DNA of 64,000 bases from Lachnospiraceae bacterium. Lineage in GTDB: Bacteria; Bacillota; Clostridia; Lachnospirales; Lachnospiraceae. This document shows, piece by piece, positions 42,108 through 49,185 of this stretch. Position numbers and translations under genes: made by a program. The stretch is from the NCBI GenBank assembly GCA_017448245.1, contig JAFSLV010000047.1, forward strand, positions 1 through 64,000, given 5' to 3'. The notes under the pieces are model-generated. The model was given only the letters and a program-made list of their open reading frames with translations. It was not told where the DNA came from and searched no databases. The first letter of the stretch is position 1. The number at the start of each line of letters is the position of its first letter.

Positions 42108-43595
42108 TTACAGCCCGATGTTCGACAACACTTCAATACCGCTGTGCAGGAAATCGGAAACCGGTCCCGCAGCCACACCAAAGATCACAACGCCTACCGC
42201 CAGCAGGATCAGCGGGAGCAGATCCTTGACCGGGCGCTCCTTCGAAGCGAAGGGCTCGGTGATTTCCTGGGCTTCCTTGCCGAAGAACGCACGGATGACC
42301 ACCGGCAGATAGTACAGCGCGTTCAGCAGAGCAGAGATCGAAAGCGGGATCAGCAGCCAGTAGTTGGAGCTTCCCACGATACCCGTCGCAAAGTTCCATT
42401 TGCTGTTAAAGCCTACAAAGAGCGGGATACCGATCATGGAGAGGCCGCCGATCGTGAAGAGCGCCATCGTGATCGGCATGAGCTTGCCTAAGCCTCCCAT
42501 CTTGTTGAGGTCGCGGTTGTGCGTCTGCTCGATGATGGAACCCGCTACCAGGAAGAGACCGGACTTGGTGACCGCGTGTGCCAGGATGTGGAACAGTGCC
42601 GCAAAGAGACCAAACTCGGTGCCGAGACCGATGCCCATGAAGATGTAGCCCATCTGTGCGACAGAGGAATAAGCGATCATGCGCTTGATATCCGTCTGCA
42701 TAATGGCGAGAACCGAGCCGCAGATCATGGCGACGACACCGACCACCATCACGACATTGAGCAGGATCCGCATGCCGGAGCCGGCGATGATGTCAAAGCC
42801 GACCGCACCGAATACCATCTTCATATAGAATACGATATACGCCTTCAGAACGAGCGAGGACAGGATGGCGGACGAAGGGGACGGCGCCGTGCCGTGTGCG
42901 TCCGGCAGCCAGATGTGGCAGGGGAACAGGGCAGCCTTGAACGCCACACCGGAGGTGATCAGCGCAAATGCCCAGATCACGTAAGCGGATTTTTCTCCCA
43001 TAAAGCCCGCGGCCTTGATGGCGGTGCCGATCGTCGTGATGTCCAGACCCTTGGTCGCCACATAGAGGATGACCACGCCCATCAGCACGAGCGAGGAACC
43101 GAGGATCGAAAGCGACAGGTATTTCAGACCGGCATGTACGTTTTCCGTCTGGTTCTTGACAATAACAATACCCGCGGCGGCAAAGCTGGAGAGTTCGATC
43201 GATACAAAGACGCCGATCAGACTTTCAAAGAAGACCACCGCATTGAGCGTGCCGAGCAGTGCCAGGACCAGGAAATAATAGAACGGGATCAGATCCTTTT
43301 CCACGTCGTGCGAGATCATGCTCATGGATGCCCACACGATCAGGAAGCCGATGATACCGAAGATGCAGGCCATGAAGCACTCGATTTTGCCGATGCGGAT
43401 GGACTGTGCGATAAAGCCCGATCCGAAACGGATCACCTGCTCTCCGCCGGACGATACATTCATCGTCATGACCACGGCGATCACGGCGTCAATGGCCGTC
43501 ACCACCAGAGCGATCATTCTTGCCGTCTTGTCGTTTTTGCAGACCCAGGCGGCGACTGCACCGACCAGAAGTAACACAATAATCGCGATTCCCAT
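42108..43595 (-). CDS. Antiporter-like (MnhD/NuoN-type) subunit, second MnhD-type copy
   Basis: 495 residues from ATG 43595; the open frame upstream overlaps the previous gene and was not used. About 14 helices. The channel Glu is in V-F-V-S-I-E-L-S-S-F-A, and the Lys helices are A-F-K-A-A-L-F-P-C-H-I-W-L-P-D-A-H-G and L-V-L-K-A-Y. The E-L-S-S-F-A-A-A-G and L-K-Y-L-S-L-S-I-L-G-S motifs relate it more to the copy at 43646 than to those at 39121 and 40591, so two sub-types are interleaved in this operon. Confidence 0.92.
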   Translation of the reverse strand: MGIAIIVLLLVGAVAAWVCKNDKTARMIALVVTAIDAVIAVVMTMNVSSGGEQVIRFGSGFIAQSIRIGKIECFMACIFGIIGFLIVWASMSMISHDVEKDLIPFYYFLVLALLGTLNAVVFFESLIGVFVSIELSSFAAAGIVIVKNQTENVHAGLKYLSLSILGSSLVLMGVVILYVATKGLDITTIGTAIKAAGFMGEKSAYVIWAFALITSGVAFKAALFPCHIWLPDAHGTAPSPSSAILSSLVLKAYIVFYMKMVFGAVGFDIIAGSGMRILLNVVMVVGVVAMICGSVLAIMQTDIKRMIAYSSVAQMGYIFMGIGLGTEFGLFAALFHILAHAVTKSGLFLVAGSIIEQTHNRDLNKMGGLGKLMPITMALFTIGGLSMIGIPLFVGFNSKWNFATGIVGSSNYWLLIPLSISALLNALYYLPVVIRAFFGKEAQEITEPFASKERPVKDLLPLILLAVGVVIFGVAAGPVSDFLHSGIEVLSNIGL

Positions 43596-43645
43596 AACTA
43601 ACTCCTCTCTTTTTCTTTTTTTACTACTACAGTTACAGTCGTCTA

Positions 43646-45127
43646 TTACAGTATCTGAACGCCCTGTGTCAGCATGTATACCAGCAGAAATCCGCCGACA
43701 CCGAGCGCGATGTTGATTGCGGAGAAGCAACCGATGGAGACCGCATAATCCGCGGGCGCCACATCGCCTTCCGCCGCTGCAGTGCTTTCCTCCGTGCGCT
43801 TCGTCCAGATCTTGAGCGCCACGGGGAGATAATATATCGCGTTCAGGCAGGAGCTCAGGGCCAGTGCCAGAATAAAGATGATACTCTTGTCCTGTCCGGA
43901 CATTGCAAGATACACCTTGGAGGTGAATCCGCCGAAAAGCGGCACGCCGACCATGGAACAGGCGCCGATCACAAATCCGATTCCCGCCCATCTGTTGCGG
44001 CGGGCAGCGCCCTGCATATCCTCGATCATCTTACTGTGTCCGGATACCTCGATCAGTCCGCCCGCCGAGCTGAACAGCAACGGCTTGGTAAAGGCATGGA
44101 TGATCATATGGAAGAGCGCTGCGGACAGCCCCGCCCAGGTGCCCACGCCGATACCGGCGTAGATGTATCCGATCTGTGCGACCGACGAATAAGCGATCAT
44201 GCGCTTGAGGTTCTTTTCGCGGATGGCGAAGATACTGCCCATGATCATGCCGATGATGCCGAGTGCGAAGACCACATGCAAAAGGCCCATGCCGCGGATT
44301 GTCTCGATGCCGAAGACCCTGTAGTAGATCTTGATCAGCAGGATGATGTAACCCTTCACGACCACGCCCGAAAGGATCGAGGAAGACGTCGTCGTCGCCG
44401 TCGAGTGCGCGTCGGGCAGCCAGGTGTGGAAGGGGAACATCGCGCTCTTGACTCCGAGCGATACGGTGATCATGATCGCCGCCGCCATCAGCGGCCAGAT
44501 ATATGTGCCGCTCGCGGTCAGATGCGCAATCGCCTCCGACATCTGCGGAATCAGCAGATGTCCGGTGACCGAGTACAGCAGCGCGATGGAGATCAGGAAC
44601 AGTCCCGATGCCATCAGGCTCATGAACAGATACTTGATCGTCGCTTTTAAGGTCTCTCCGCTCTCCTTGACCATGACGATACCGCAGGACGCGATCGTAT
44701 TGATTTCGATAAAGACGTAGGCGGTAAAGATGTCATTGGTATAGATGAGCGCCAGAAGCGACAGCATCAGTAACAACAGTAACGAGCAGTAGCAGTTTTG
44801 CTTCGCGCTCTGGATATCCTCTTTGATCCCGTTCTTTCCTCCGATGATGGCAAGGAATACAACCGCCGCAAAGACACAGGCGAGGATCGCCTCCAGAAGA
44901 CCGAATCTCAGCTCGTTGCCCCAGGGGGCCGGGAAGTGACCTAACGTGTAGGTAATGGTCCCGCCGTTCTGCAGAAAATACGGAATCATCATGCCGGACA
45001 TCGCGGCGATCGCAACGAGGATGATCTGCGTCATCGCCAGCGCTGTCTTTGGCTTCTTCCCGAGGAGCAGAGCGACAATCGAACCGATCATCGCCAATAT
45101 AATTGAGATGAATGGTATATTGTTCAT
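43646..45127 (-). CDS. Antiporter-like (MnhD-type) subunit, first MnhD-type copy
   Basis: 493 residues, about 14 helices. The Glu of helix 5 is in Y-V-F-I-E-I-N-T-I-A, and the Lys helices are G-V-K-S-A-M-F-P-F-H-T-W-L-P-D-A-H-S and V-V-V-K-G-Y. It follows the MnhC-type gene with a four-base ATGA overlap, the position MnhD/MbhH occupies in Mrp and MBH clusters, so it is the canonical MnhD here. The three further MnhD-type copies and the NuoL-like gene follow it. Confidence 0.93.
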   Translation of the reverse strand: MNNIPFISIILAMIGSIVALLLGKKPKTALAMTQIILVAIAAMSGMMIPYFLQNGGTITYTLGHFPAPWGNELRFGLLEAILACVFAAVVFLAIIGGKNGIKEDIQSAKQNCYCSLLLLLMLSLLALIYTNDIFTAYVFIEINTIASCGIVMVKESGETLKATIKYLFMSLMASGLFLISIALLYSVTGHLLIPQMSEAIAHLTASGTYIWPLMAAAIMITVSLGVKSAMFPFHTWLPDAHSTATTTSSSILSGVVVKGYIILLIKIYYRVFGIETIRGMGLLHVVFALGIIGMIMGSIFAIREKNLKRMIAYSSVAQIGYIYAGIGVGTWAGLSAALFHMIIHAFTKPLLFSSAGGLIEVSGHSKMIEDMQGAARRNRWAGIGFVIGACSMVGVPLFGGFTSKVYLAMSGQDKSIIFILALALSSCLNAIYYLPVALKIWTKRTEESTAAAEGDVAPADYAVSIGCFSAINIALGVGGFLLVYMLTQGVQIL

Positions 45128-45495
45128 TTCTCTCCTTTCAGGACGTTTTTCAGGACGACTCCGTCAATGTCCAGTGTGTGATACTGCTGATACCACCGAA
45201 GCGCAAGCGCCAGGGCAAAGGCCGTTGTGGATACCGCGACGACGATGCCCGTCAGCACCAGGCCGCTCGGCAGCGGGTTGATGTACAGTGAGGCGTCCGT
45301 CTGACCGTCGCGGATGATCGGTGACATGGCTCCCGCGATATAGCCCTTTGCCGCGAGGAACAAAAACACCGAGGTATCCATGATGTTCAGACCGATGATC
45401 TTCTTGATCAGATTGCGCTGCAGAAGAAGCAGCAACAGACCGATCGCAAACAGGATCACCGCAGCCAGTTCGTAGTAATTGTTAAACAGATTCAT
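45124..45495 (-). CDS. mnhC: MnhC/NuoK-type small membrane subunit
   Basis: 123 residues from ATG 45495; the frame continues upstream without a good start. It has three membrane helices with the NuoK/MnhC pattern: G-L-L-L-L-L-L-Q-R-N-L-I-K-K-I-I-G-L-N-I-M, then V-L-T-G-I-V-V-A-V-S-T-T-A-F-A. The loop after helix two (G-Q-T-D-A-S-L-Y-I-N-P-L-P) is typical of MnhC/MbhG. In Mrp and MBH it sits beside MnhD in the membrane. It overlaps the next gene by four bases. Confidence 0.92.
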   Translation of the reverse strand: MNLFNNYYELAAVILFAIGLLLLLLQRNLIKKIIGLNIMDTSVFLFLAAKGYIAGAMSPIIRDGQTDASLYINPLPSGLVLTGIVVAVSTTAFALALALRWYQQYHTLDIDGVVLKNVLKGEK

Positions 45496-45514
45496 AGCCG
45501 CCCGTACCTCCCCT

Positions 45515-46624
45515 CTAAGACCGCCAGCTGGTGAACAGGTTATACAGTGCGTACATCGTGCATGCGACCACGAGGCCGACACAGATATTGAGCGGCAGAA
45601 TCAGTCCGGCCGAAAAGATCGAGCCGGGCGTTCCCAGAGGAATCGCGGATGCCGCACCGTTGGCGCCGGTGAGAATCGAGTAGGTCTTTAAGCCGATGTA
45701 GACGAAGAGCCCGGCCGCCATGATCTGCGTGCAGCGTTTGACGGTGATAAAACGCTCCGTGAAACGCTCGCCGTTGACCATATGGCACAGGATCAGGCCG
45801 CCGCCTAAGATCGTGCCGCCGGAGAATCCGCCGCCGGGCGACAGATGACCGTTCAGAACCACGTAGATCCCGTACAGAAGAATAAAGGGAAACGTGATGC
45901 CGATGATGACCTTGGCGGGAAGAGAGCGTACGCCCGTATTGACGTCGACCTCGTCCTCCGTCTTTTCCTCCCCGTTTTTGCGCTTGGACTGCTGTAACAA
46001 AAAGATCACGGTAACGGTCGCCGTAAAGAGCACAACCGACTCACCGAGTGTGTCAAAGGCGCGGTAGTCCAGGATGATGCCTGCCACCGCATTGACCGCT
46101 CCCGTGTCCGTCAGTCCCTGTTCCAGATAACGTCTGCTGACTTCATTGACGGCCGGCGCATCCGCCGAACCGAACCGGGGCAGTGTCGCAACCGTCACCA
46201 GCAGAACCAGCGCCAGCAGGATGCCGCTGATCACGGCGAATACGCGGTAGGAATGCTCCACGCCCGTAAGTTGTACTTTTTCGCGTTTGACCTTCGGTTT
46301 CTTTTCGCGTTTGGGCATCACGATCTCGTGCGGCTCAAAATGTGCGTGCTCGTGACCGTGTTCTCCGTGCGCGTCGTGACCGTGTGCATCGTCGTGGCCG
46401 TGCCCGTCATGGCCGTGCGCCTCTTCGTGCCCGTGGTCGTCATGACCGTGATCCTCATGACCGTGATCCTCATGACCGTGGTCATCGTGGCCGTGTGCGC
46501 CTGGCCCTTTGGGATCGCCGCCTTTGGCGTAATCGATCTCCGGCGGAATCTCCGGCGAATTGGCGTTGACCCAGTCACCGAAGGACAGTACGGTTTTCTT
46601 TCCGTCTTCAGATAGTAGACTCAT
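45515..46624 (-). CDS. MbhE-MnhB fusion protein with N-terminal His-rich tract
   Basis: 369 residues. Residues 44-99 contain 22 histidines in H-G-H-D/E repeats, a likely Zn/Ni/Co-binding tract. A Lys-rich stretch leads to a membrane helix (about 127-147) and the MbhE-like element (I-I-L-D-Y-R-A-F-D-T-L-G-E-S-V-V-L-F, about 190-207). The last 150 residues form the four-helix MnhB domain (L-N-G-H-L-S-P-G-G-G-F-S-G-G). In MBH these are two proteins, MbhE and MbhF; here they are joined. The start overlaps the MbhD-like gene by 17 bases. Confidence 0.9.
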   Translation of the reverse strand: MSLLSEDGKKTVLSFGDWVNANSPEIPPEIDYAKGGDPKGPGAHGHDDHGHEDHGHEDHGHDDHGHEEAHGHDGHGHDDAHGHDAHGEHGHEHAHFEPHEIVMPKREKKPKVKREKVQLTGVEHSYRVFAVISGILLALVLLVTVATLPRFGSADAPAVNEVSRRYLEQGLTDTGAVNAVAGIILDYRAFDTLGESVVLFTATVTVIFLLQQSKRKNGEEKTEDEVDVNTGVRSLPAKVIIGITFPFILLYGIYVVLNGHLSPGGGFSGGTILGGGLILCHMVNGERFTERFITVKRCTQIMAAGLFVYIGLKTYSILTGANGAASAIPLGTPGSIFSAGLILPLNICVGLVVACTMYALYNLFTSWRS

Positions 46625-46877
46625 CCTGATCCGTACCCTCCTCTCTTAAAGCATTGATCTTCTTCAGTGTCAGAATAAACAGCATCGTGGTGACACCGCA
46701 TCCGACCGCGGCTTCCGTGATCGCAAGATCCGGAGACTCGAGCGAAATCCACAGCACCGCCATGATCGAGCTGTAGGACATAAACACGATCACCGCGTTG
46801 AGCAGCCGCTTGATGAAGAAGACGCTGACCGCACATGCGACCAGAAATACCAACAGCAATACTTCGATTAGCGTCAT
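46608..46877 (-). CDS. MbhD-like (DUF4040/MnhA C-terminal) membrane subunit
   Basis: 89 residues from ATG 46877, with GGAGG upstream. It has three membrane helices with the MbhD pattern: L-L-N-A-V-I-V-F-M-S-Y-S, then L-E-S-P-D-L-A-I-T-E-A-A-V-G. This corresponds to part of the C-terminal extension of MrpA, split off as in archaeal MBH and Mbs. It overlaps MnhG by four bases and the fusion gene by 17 bases. Confidence 0.88.
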   Translation of the reverse strand: MTLIEVLLLVFLVACAVSVFFIKRLLNAVIVFMSYSSIMAVLWISLESPDLAITEAAVGCGVTTMLFILTLKKINALREEGTDQDESTI

Positions 46878-47197
46878 GGCAATTCCTCCACCTCGCACTC
46901 GTCTTCTAAATGATCGTTGGTTTCCACTTCAATCTTGCAGATCAGGTGGCTGGCCACCGGATTGGCGAGCCACACAAAGGCGGTGATCAGCAAAAGCTTC
47001 AGGATGCTTCCGGGATCTCCCGCGTAAAACATCAGGCCGATGCAGACGAGCATGATCGCGAGCGAATCGCACTTTGCCGCGACGTGCACGCGGTTCAACA
47101 CATATCTCAGTCTGAACAGCCCCATGACGGCAACGCCGAAAATGAACAGTCCCGCCACGATAAACACCGTTCCGGCGATCAGTCTAAACTGTCCCAT
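46874..47197 (-). CDS. mnhG: MnhG/MrpG-type subunit
   Basis: 107 residues from ATG 47197, chosen because the Shine-Dalgarno GGAGGG lies just before it and the upstream reading frame is a shadow. It has three helices with G-L-F-R-L-R-Y-V-L-N-R-V-H-V-A-A-K-C-D-S-L, the MnhG signature (L-R-l-P-D-x-x-x-R-x-H-A-x-t-k). The C-terminus is an acidic tail (E-D-E-C-E-V-E-E-L-P). It overlaps mnhF by 14 bases and the MbhD-like gene by four. Confidence 0.9.
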   Translation of the reverse strand: MGQFRLIAGTVFIVAGLFIFGVAVMGLFRLRYVLNRVHVAAKCDSLAIMLVCIGLMFYAGDPGSILKLLLITAFVWLANPVASHLICKIEVETNDHLEDECEVEELP

Positions 47198-47480
47198 GCG
47201 TTCCCTCCTTTTCTTTCTTTGCCGCACGCGCAAGCATGTTTCTCGCAAGACATACGACGGCAAGGAAGCTCAGGAGCGTATATACCAGCGCAATATCCAT
47301 GAACTGGTTGTCGTGAAGATACGCCCCGAAAAGCAGAATCAGTACCACGCCCTCGATGCTGATGATGTTGACGGCCACGAGCCGGTCCGTCATTCTCGGA
47401 CCTAAGATCGCCCTGACCAGACAGAAAAAGATCGTGACGGATAAAAAGCCCATGGCGACCAGTAAAATCGTATTTTCCAT
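47184..47480 (-). CDS. mnhF: MnhF/MrpF-type subunit
   Basis: 98 residues from ATG 47480, two bases after mnhE. It has three membrane helices and the family motif R-A-I-L-G-P-R-M-T-D-R-L-V-A-V-N, followed by Y-T-L-L-S-F. The C-terminus is basic (R-A-A-K-K-E-K-E-G). It is a small core subunit of the Mrp/MBH membrane domain. Confidence 0.93.
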   Translation of the reverse strand: MENTILLVAMGFLSVTIFFCLVRAILGPRMTDRLVAVNIISIEGVVLILLFGAYLHDNQFMDIALVYTLLSFLAVVCLARNMLARAAKKEKEGTHGTV

Positions 47481-47482
47481 GC

Positions 47483-47953
47483 TCACAGACCCCTTTCCAT
47501 GTTTTCCAGCTGCTTCTCCAGCGGATTGTTGTCCAGCCCCTCGCATGAGCGCACGTCCAGCGCGTGCACATACACGCAGTCATCCCCCACGTCGACCGTG
47601 ACCGTGCCGGGGGTCAGGGTGATGGAATTGGCCAGCGCCACGCGTCCGATGGATGTGCGCAGCCCCGTCTTGTGTCTGACGATCACGGGATTGATCTTCC
47701 TTTCCGGTTCGTCCGAAAGCACGATACCGATCACGTTGATATTGGCTTTCAGCACCTCCCAGATCAGCCGGATCACAAACAAAAGAAACGCGAGCGCGCG
47801 TGAAGCGAACTGCATGTCTCTTTGCACGCTCCATCCCGCAAAGGCGCGCAGAAACAATGTGACCAGCGCGACCGCAATCACGCCGGTGATGATCACATCG
47901 ATCGTCAGGCGTTCGTGAAACAGCAGCCATAGCGCAAACAGCAGTATCGGCAT
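47483..47953 (-). CDS. mnhE: MnhE/MrpE-type subunit
   Basis: 156 residues with two membrane helices at the N-terminus and a soluble C-terminal domain. Motifs are L-I-W-E-V-L-K-A-N-I-N-V, then L-A-N-S-I-T-L-T-P-G-T-V-T-V-D, the signature of MnhE. MnhE is essential for assembly of Mrp antiporters. It is 20 bases after the His-rich peptide gene and opens the block of antiporter subunits. Confidence 0.94.
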   Translation of the reverse strand: MPILLFALWLLFHERLTIDVIITGVIAVALVTLFLRAFAGWSVQRDMQFASRALAFLLFVIRLIWEVLKANINVIGIVLSDEPERKINPVIVRHKTGLRTSIGRVALANSITLTPGTVTVDVGDDCVYVHALDVRSCEGLDNNPLEKQLENMERGL

Positions 47954-47973
47954 TCCTTCAACCTCCTTTCCGG

Positions 47974-48252
47974 TTAATGATGTTCCTCTTCCTCGTGTTC
48001 CTCTTCTCCATGGCCTTCTTCTTCATGACCTTCTTCTCCATGGCTCTCGCCGTGCTCGTCGCCATGCTCTTCACCGTGTTCGTCCCCGTGGCCTTCTTCA
48101 CCGTGTTCGTCGCCGTGACCTTCACCGTGCTCCTCACCGTGCTCGTCACCGTGATGACCCGGTCCGTGTCCGTGGTTGACGTTGGCGACGACCGCCACAA
48201 GGATCGATAAAACCATGCACATTGCCAACACAAAACTCGCAAATCGTTTCAT
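47974..48252 (-). CDS. Short His/Glu-rich secreted or membrane-tethered peptide
   Basis: 92 residues from ATG 48252, with GAGGAGGA upstream. An N-terminal signal or anchor (about 1-24: F-V-L-A-M-C-M-V-L-S-I-L-V-A-V-V-A) is followed by a mature part made almost only of H, G, D and E, with about 18 histidines in G-D-E-H-G-E-E repeats. No family is known to me. It is a likely divalent-metal buffer outside the membrane. The start codon lies one base after the stop of the Crp-type gene, so the two are translationally coupled and belong to the antiporter operon. Confidence 0.8.
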   Translation of the reverse strand: MKRFASFVLAMCMVLSILVAVVANVNHGHGPGHHGDEHGEEHGEGHGDEHGEEGHGDEHGEEHGDEHGESHGEEGHEEEGHGEEEHEEEEHH

Positions 48253-48253
48253 C

Positions 48254-48937
48254 TCATTCCTCCTCGTCGAACTTTGACTCCGTGTTCGCATATGCCTGCA
48301 ATGCGTCAGGATCGATGATTCTGATCTTGCCCCGCCCGGTCTGGACGAGTCCCGCATCTTTCAGGATGTTTACGTTGCGCGTCACCGCTTCGCGCGTGGT
48401 GCCGACCTGCTCCGCCAGCTCCTCATGACTGATATGCAGTGTATCGCCGTTGTGTGCCCTGCTTCTTTCATAGAACCGGTGCAGGAACAGCGCAAGGCGT
48501 TTGCTGATATTTTTCTCCATCCGCGCCGATACCCCGAAGATCAGGGAACTCATCTGTGAGGACATCAGCTCCACGGTATAATCGCGGATCTCGGGAAGCC
48601 ACTCTTCGGCCTCCTGCCACTCTTCATACGGAATAAACCATATTTCACTTACTTCTCTTGCGAATAATTCCAGTGATAACGTACTGCTGTCAGCCAGAAA
48701 TGCCGGTGTCAGCAACAGGCATTCCATCCAGTGTGCGGAAAACACCACACGGCGCCGTCCGCTTTCATGACTGCTGTATAACGCAATGCTGCCGTCCCCG
48801 ACGATGTAGAGTCCGGCACGTTTTTTCAGAGATTCCCCGGGCGCGCAATGCCTGATAATGGTATAGTCGAGCATCGCGGCCTGCTGCAGTTCGGTAAGAG
48901 CGTTCCAAAAAGGAAAAGCCTGGTGGATTGCGGCCAT
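48254..48937 (-). CDS. Crp/Fnr-family transcriptional regulator
   Basis: 227 residues from ATG 48937; a GTG at 48949 is too close to the ribosome site. It has a cyclic-nucleotide-binding-like sensor domain (about 1-120), a dimerisation helix and a C-terminal winged helix (L-H-I-S-H-E-E-L-A-E-Q-V-G-T-T-R-E-A-V-T-R-N). Only two cysteines lie in the sensor part, so the four-Cys cluster of FNR is missing. It is the first gene of the 15-gene operon and one base before the His-rich peptide gene, so it likely controls its own operon and possibly nifJ. Confidence 0.92.
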   Translation of the reverse strand: MAAIHQAFPFWNALTELQQAAMLDYTIIRHCAPGESLKKRAGLYIVGDGSIALYSSHESGRRRVVFSAHWMECLLLTPAFLADSSTLSLELFAREVSEIWFIPYEEWQEAEEWLPEIRDYTVELMSSQMSSLIFGVSARMEKNISKRLALFLHRFYERSRAHNGDTLHISHEELAEQVGTTREAVTRNVNILKDAGLVQTGRGKIRIIDPDALQAYANTESKFDEEE

Positions 48938-48971
48938 GGAAACGAGCACCCCCTCCCCATAAACATACTTT

Positions 48972-48991
48972 ACAGTTCCATAATAAACTGT
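48972..48991. promoter_or_regulatory. Inverted repeat upstream of the Crp-type regulator, operator candidate
   Basis: ACAGTT-N8-AACTGT lies 35 bases ahead of the Crp-type start in an AT-rich gap. The spacing fits a Crp-family dimer site, so autoregulation is plausible. The rest of 48938-49098 contains A/T runs and no gene. Confidence 0.45.
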
Positions 48992-49098
48992 TCAGTAATT
49001 TAGGTCACACAACACATTTTTTTCACATAAGAATTACTTTTTACATAATAAGTCAATTTTTTTCTTCTGTCGATTTATTTTTTCTACAATATTCTAAA

Positions 49099-49168
49099 GG
49101 AAAAGGCTCCGGCCGAAGCCGGAGCCTTTGTGCATTCCCGTGCGGCGCGGGATGTGCGCATCCCGCGC
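49099..49168 (-). terminator. Tandem hairpin terminator of nifJ
   Basis: On the minus strand a 10-bp GC-rich stem-loop (49145-49168) is followed by a 12-bp stem with a UUCG tetraloop (49102-49129). A short U-rich tail follows (UUUUCCUUUAG). The first stem is 17 bases from the nifJ stop. Confidence 0.75.
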
Positions 49169-49185
49169 AATGTGCTTTACTGTGC

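Noticed and set aside
34606-48937. Membrane-bound hydrogenase or complex I
   Set aside because: No large or small hydrogenase subunit, no NuoB/C/D/I-like protein and no FeS motif in any of the fifteen products.
48254-48937. FNR-type oxygen sensor
   Set aside because: Only two Cys in the sensor part; FNR needs four.
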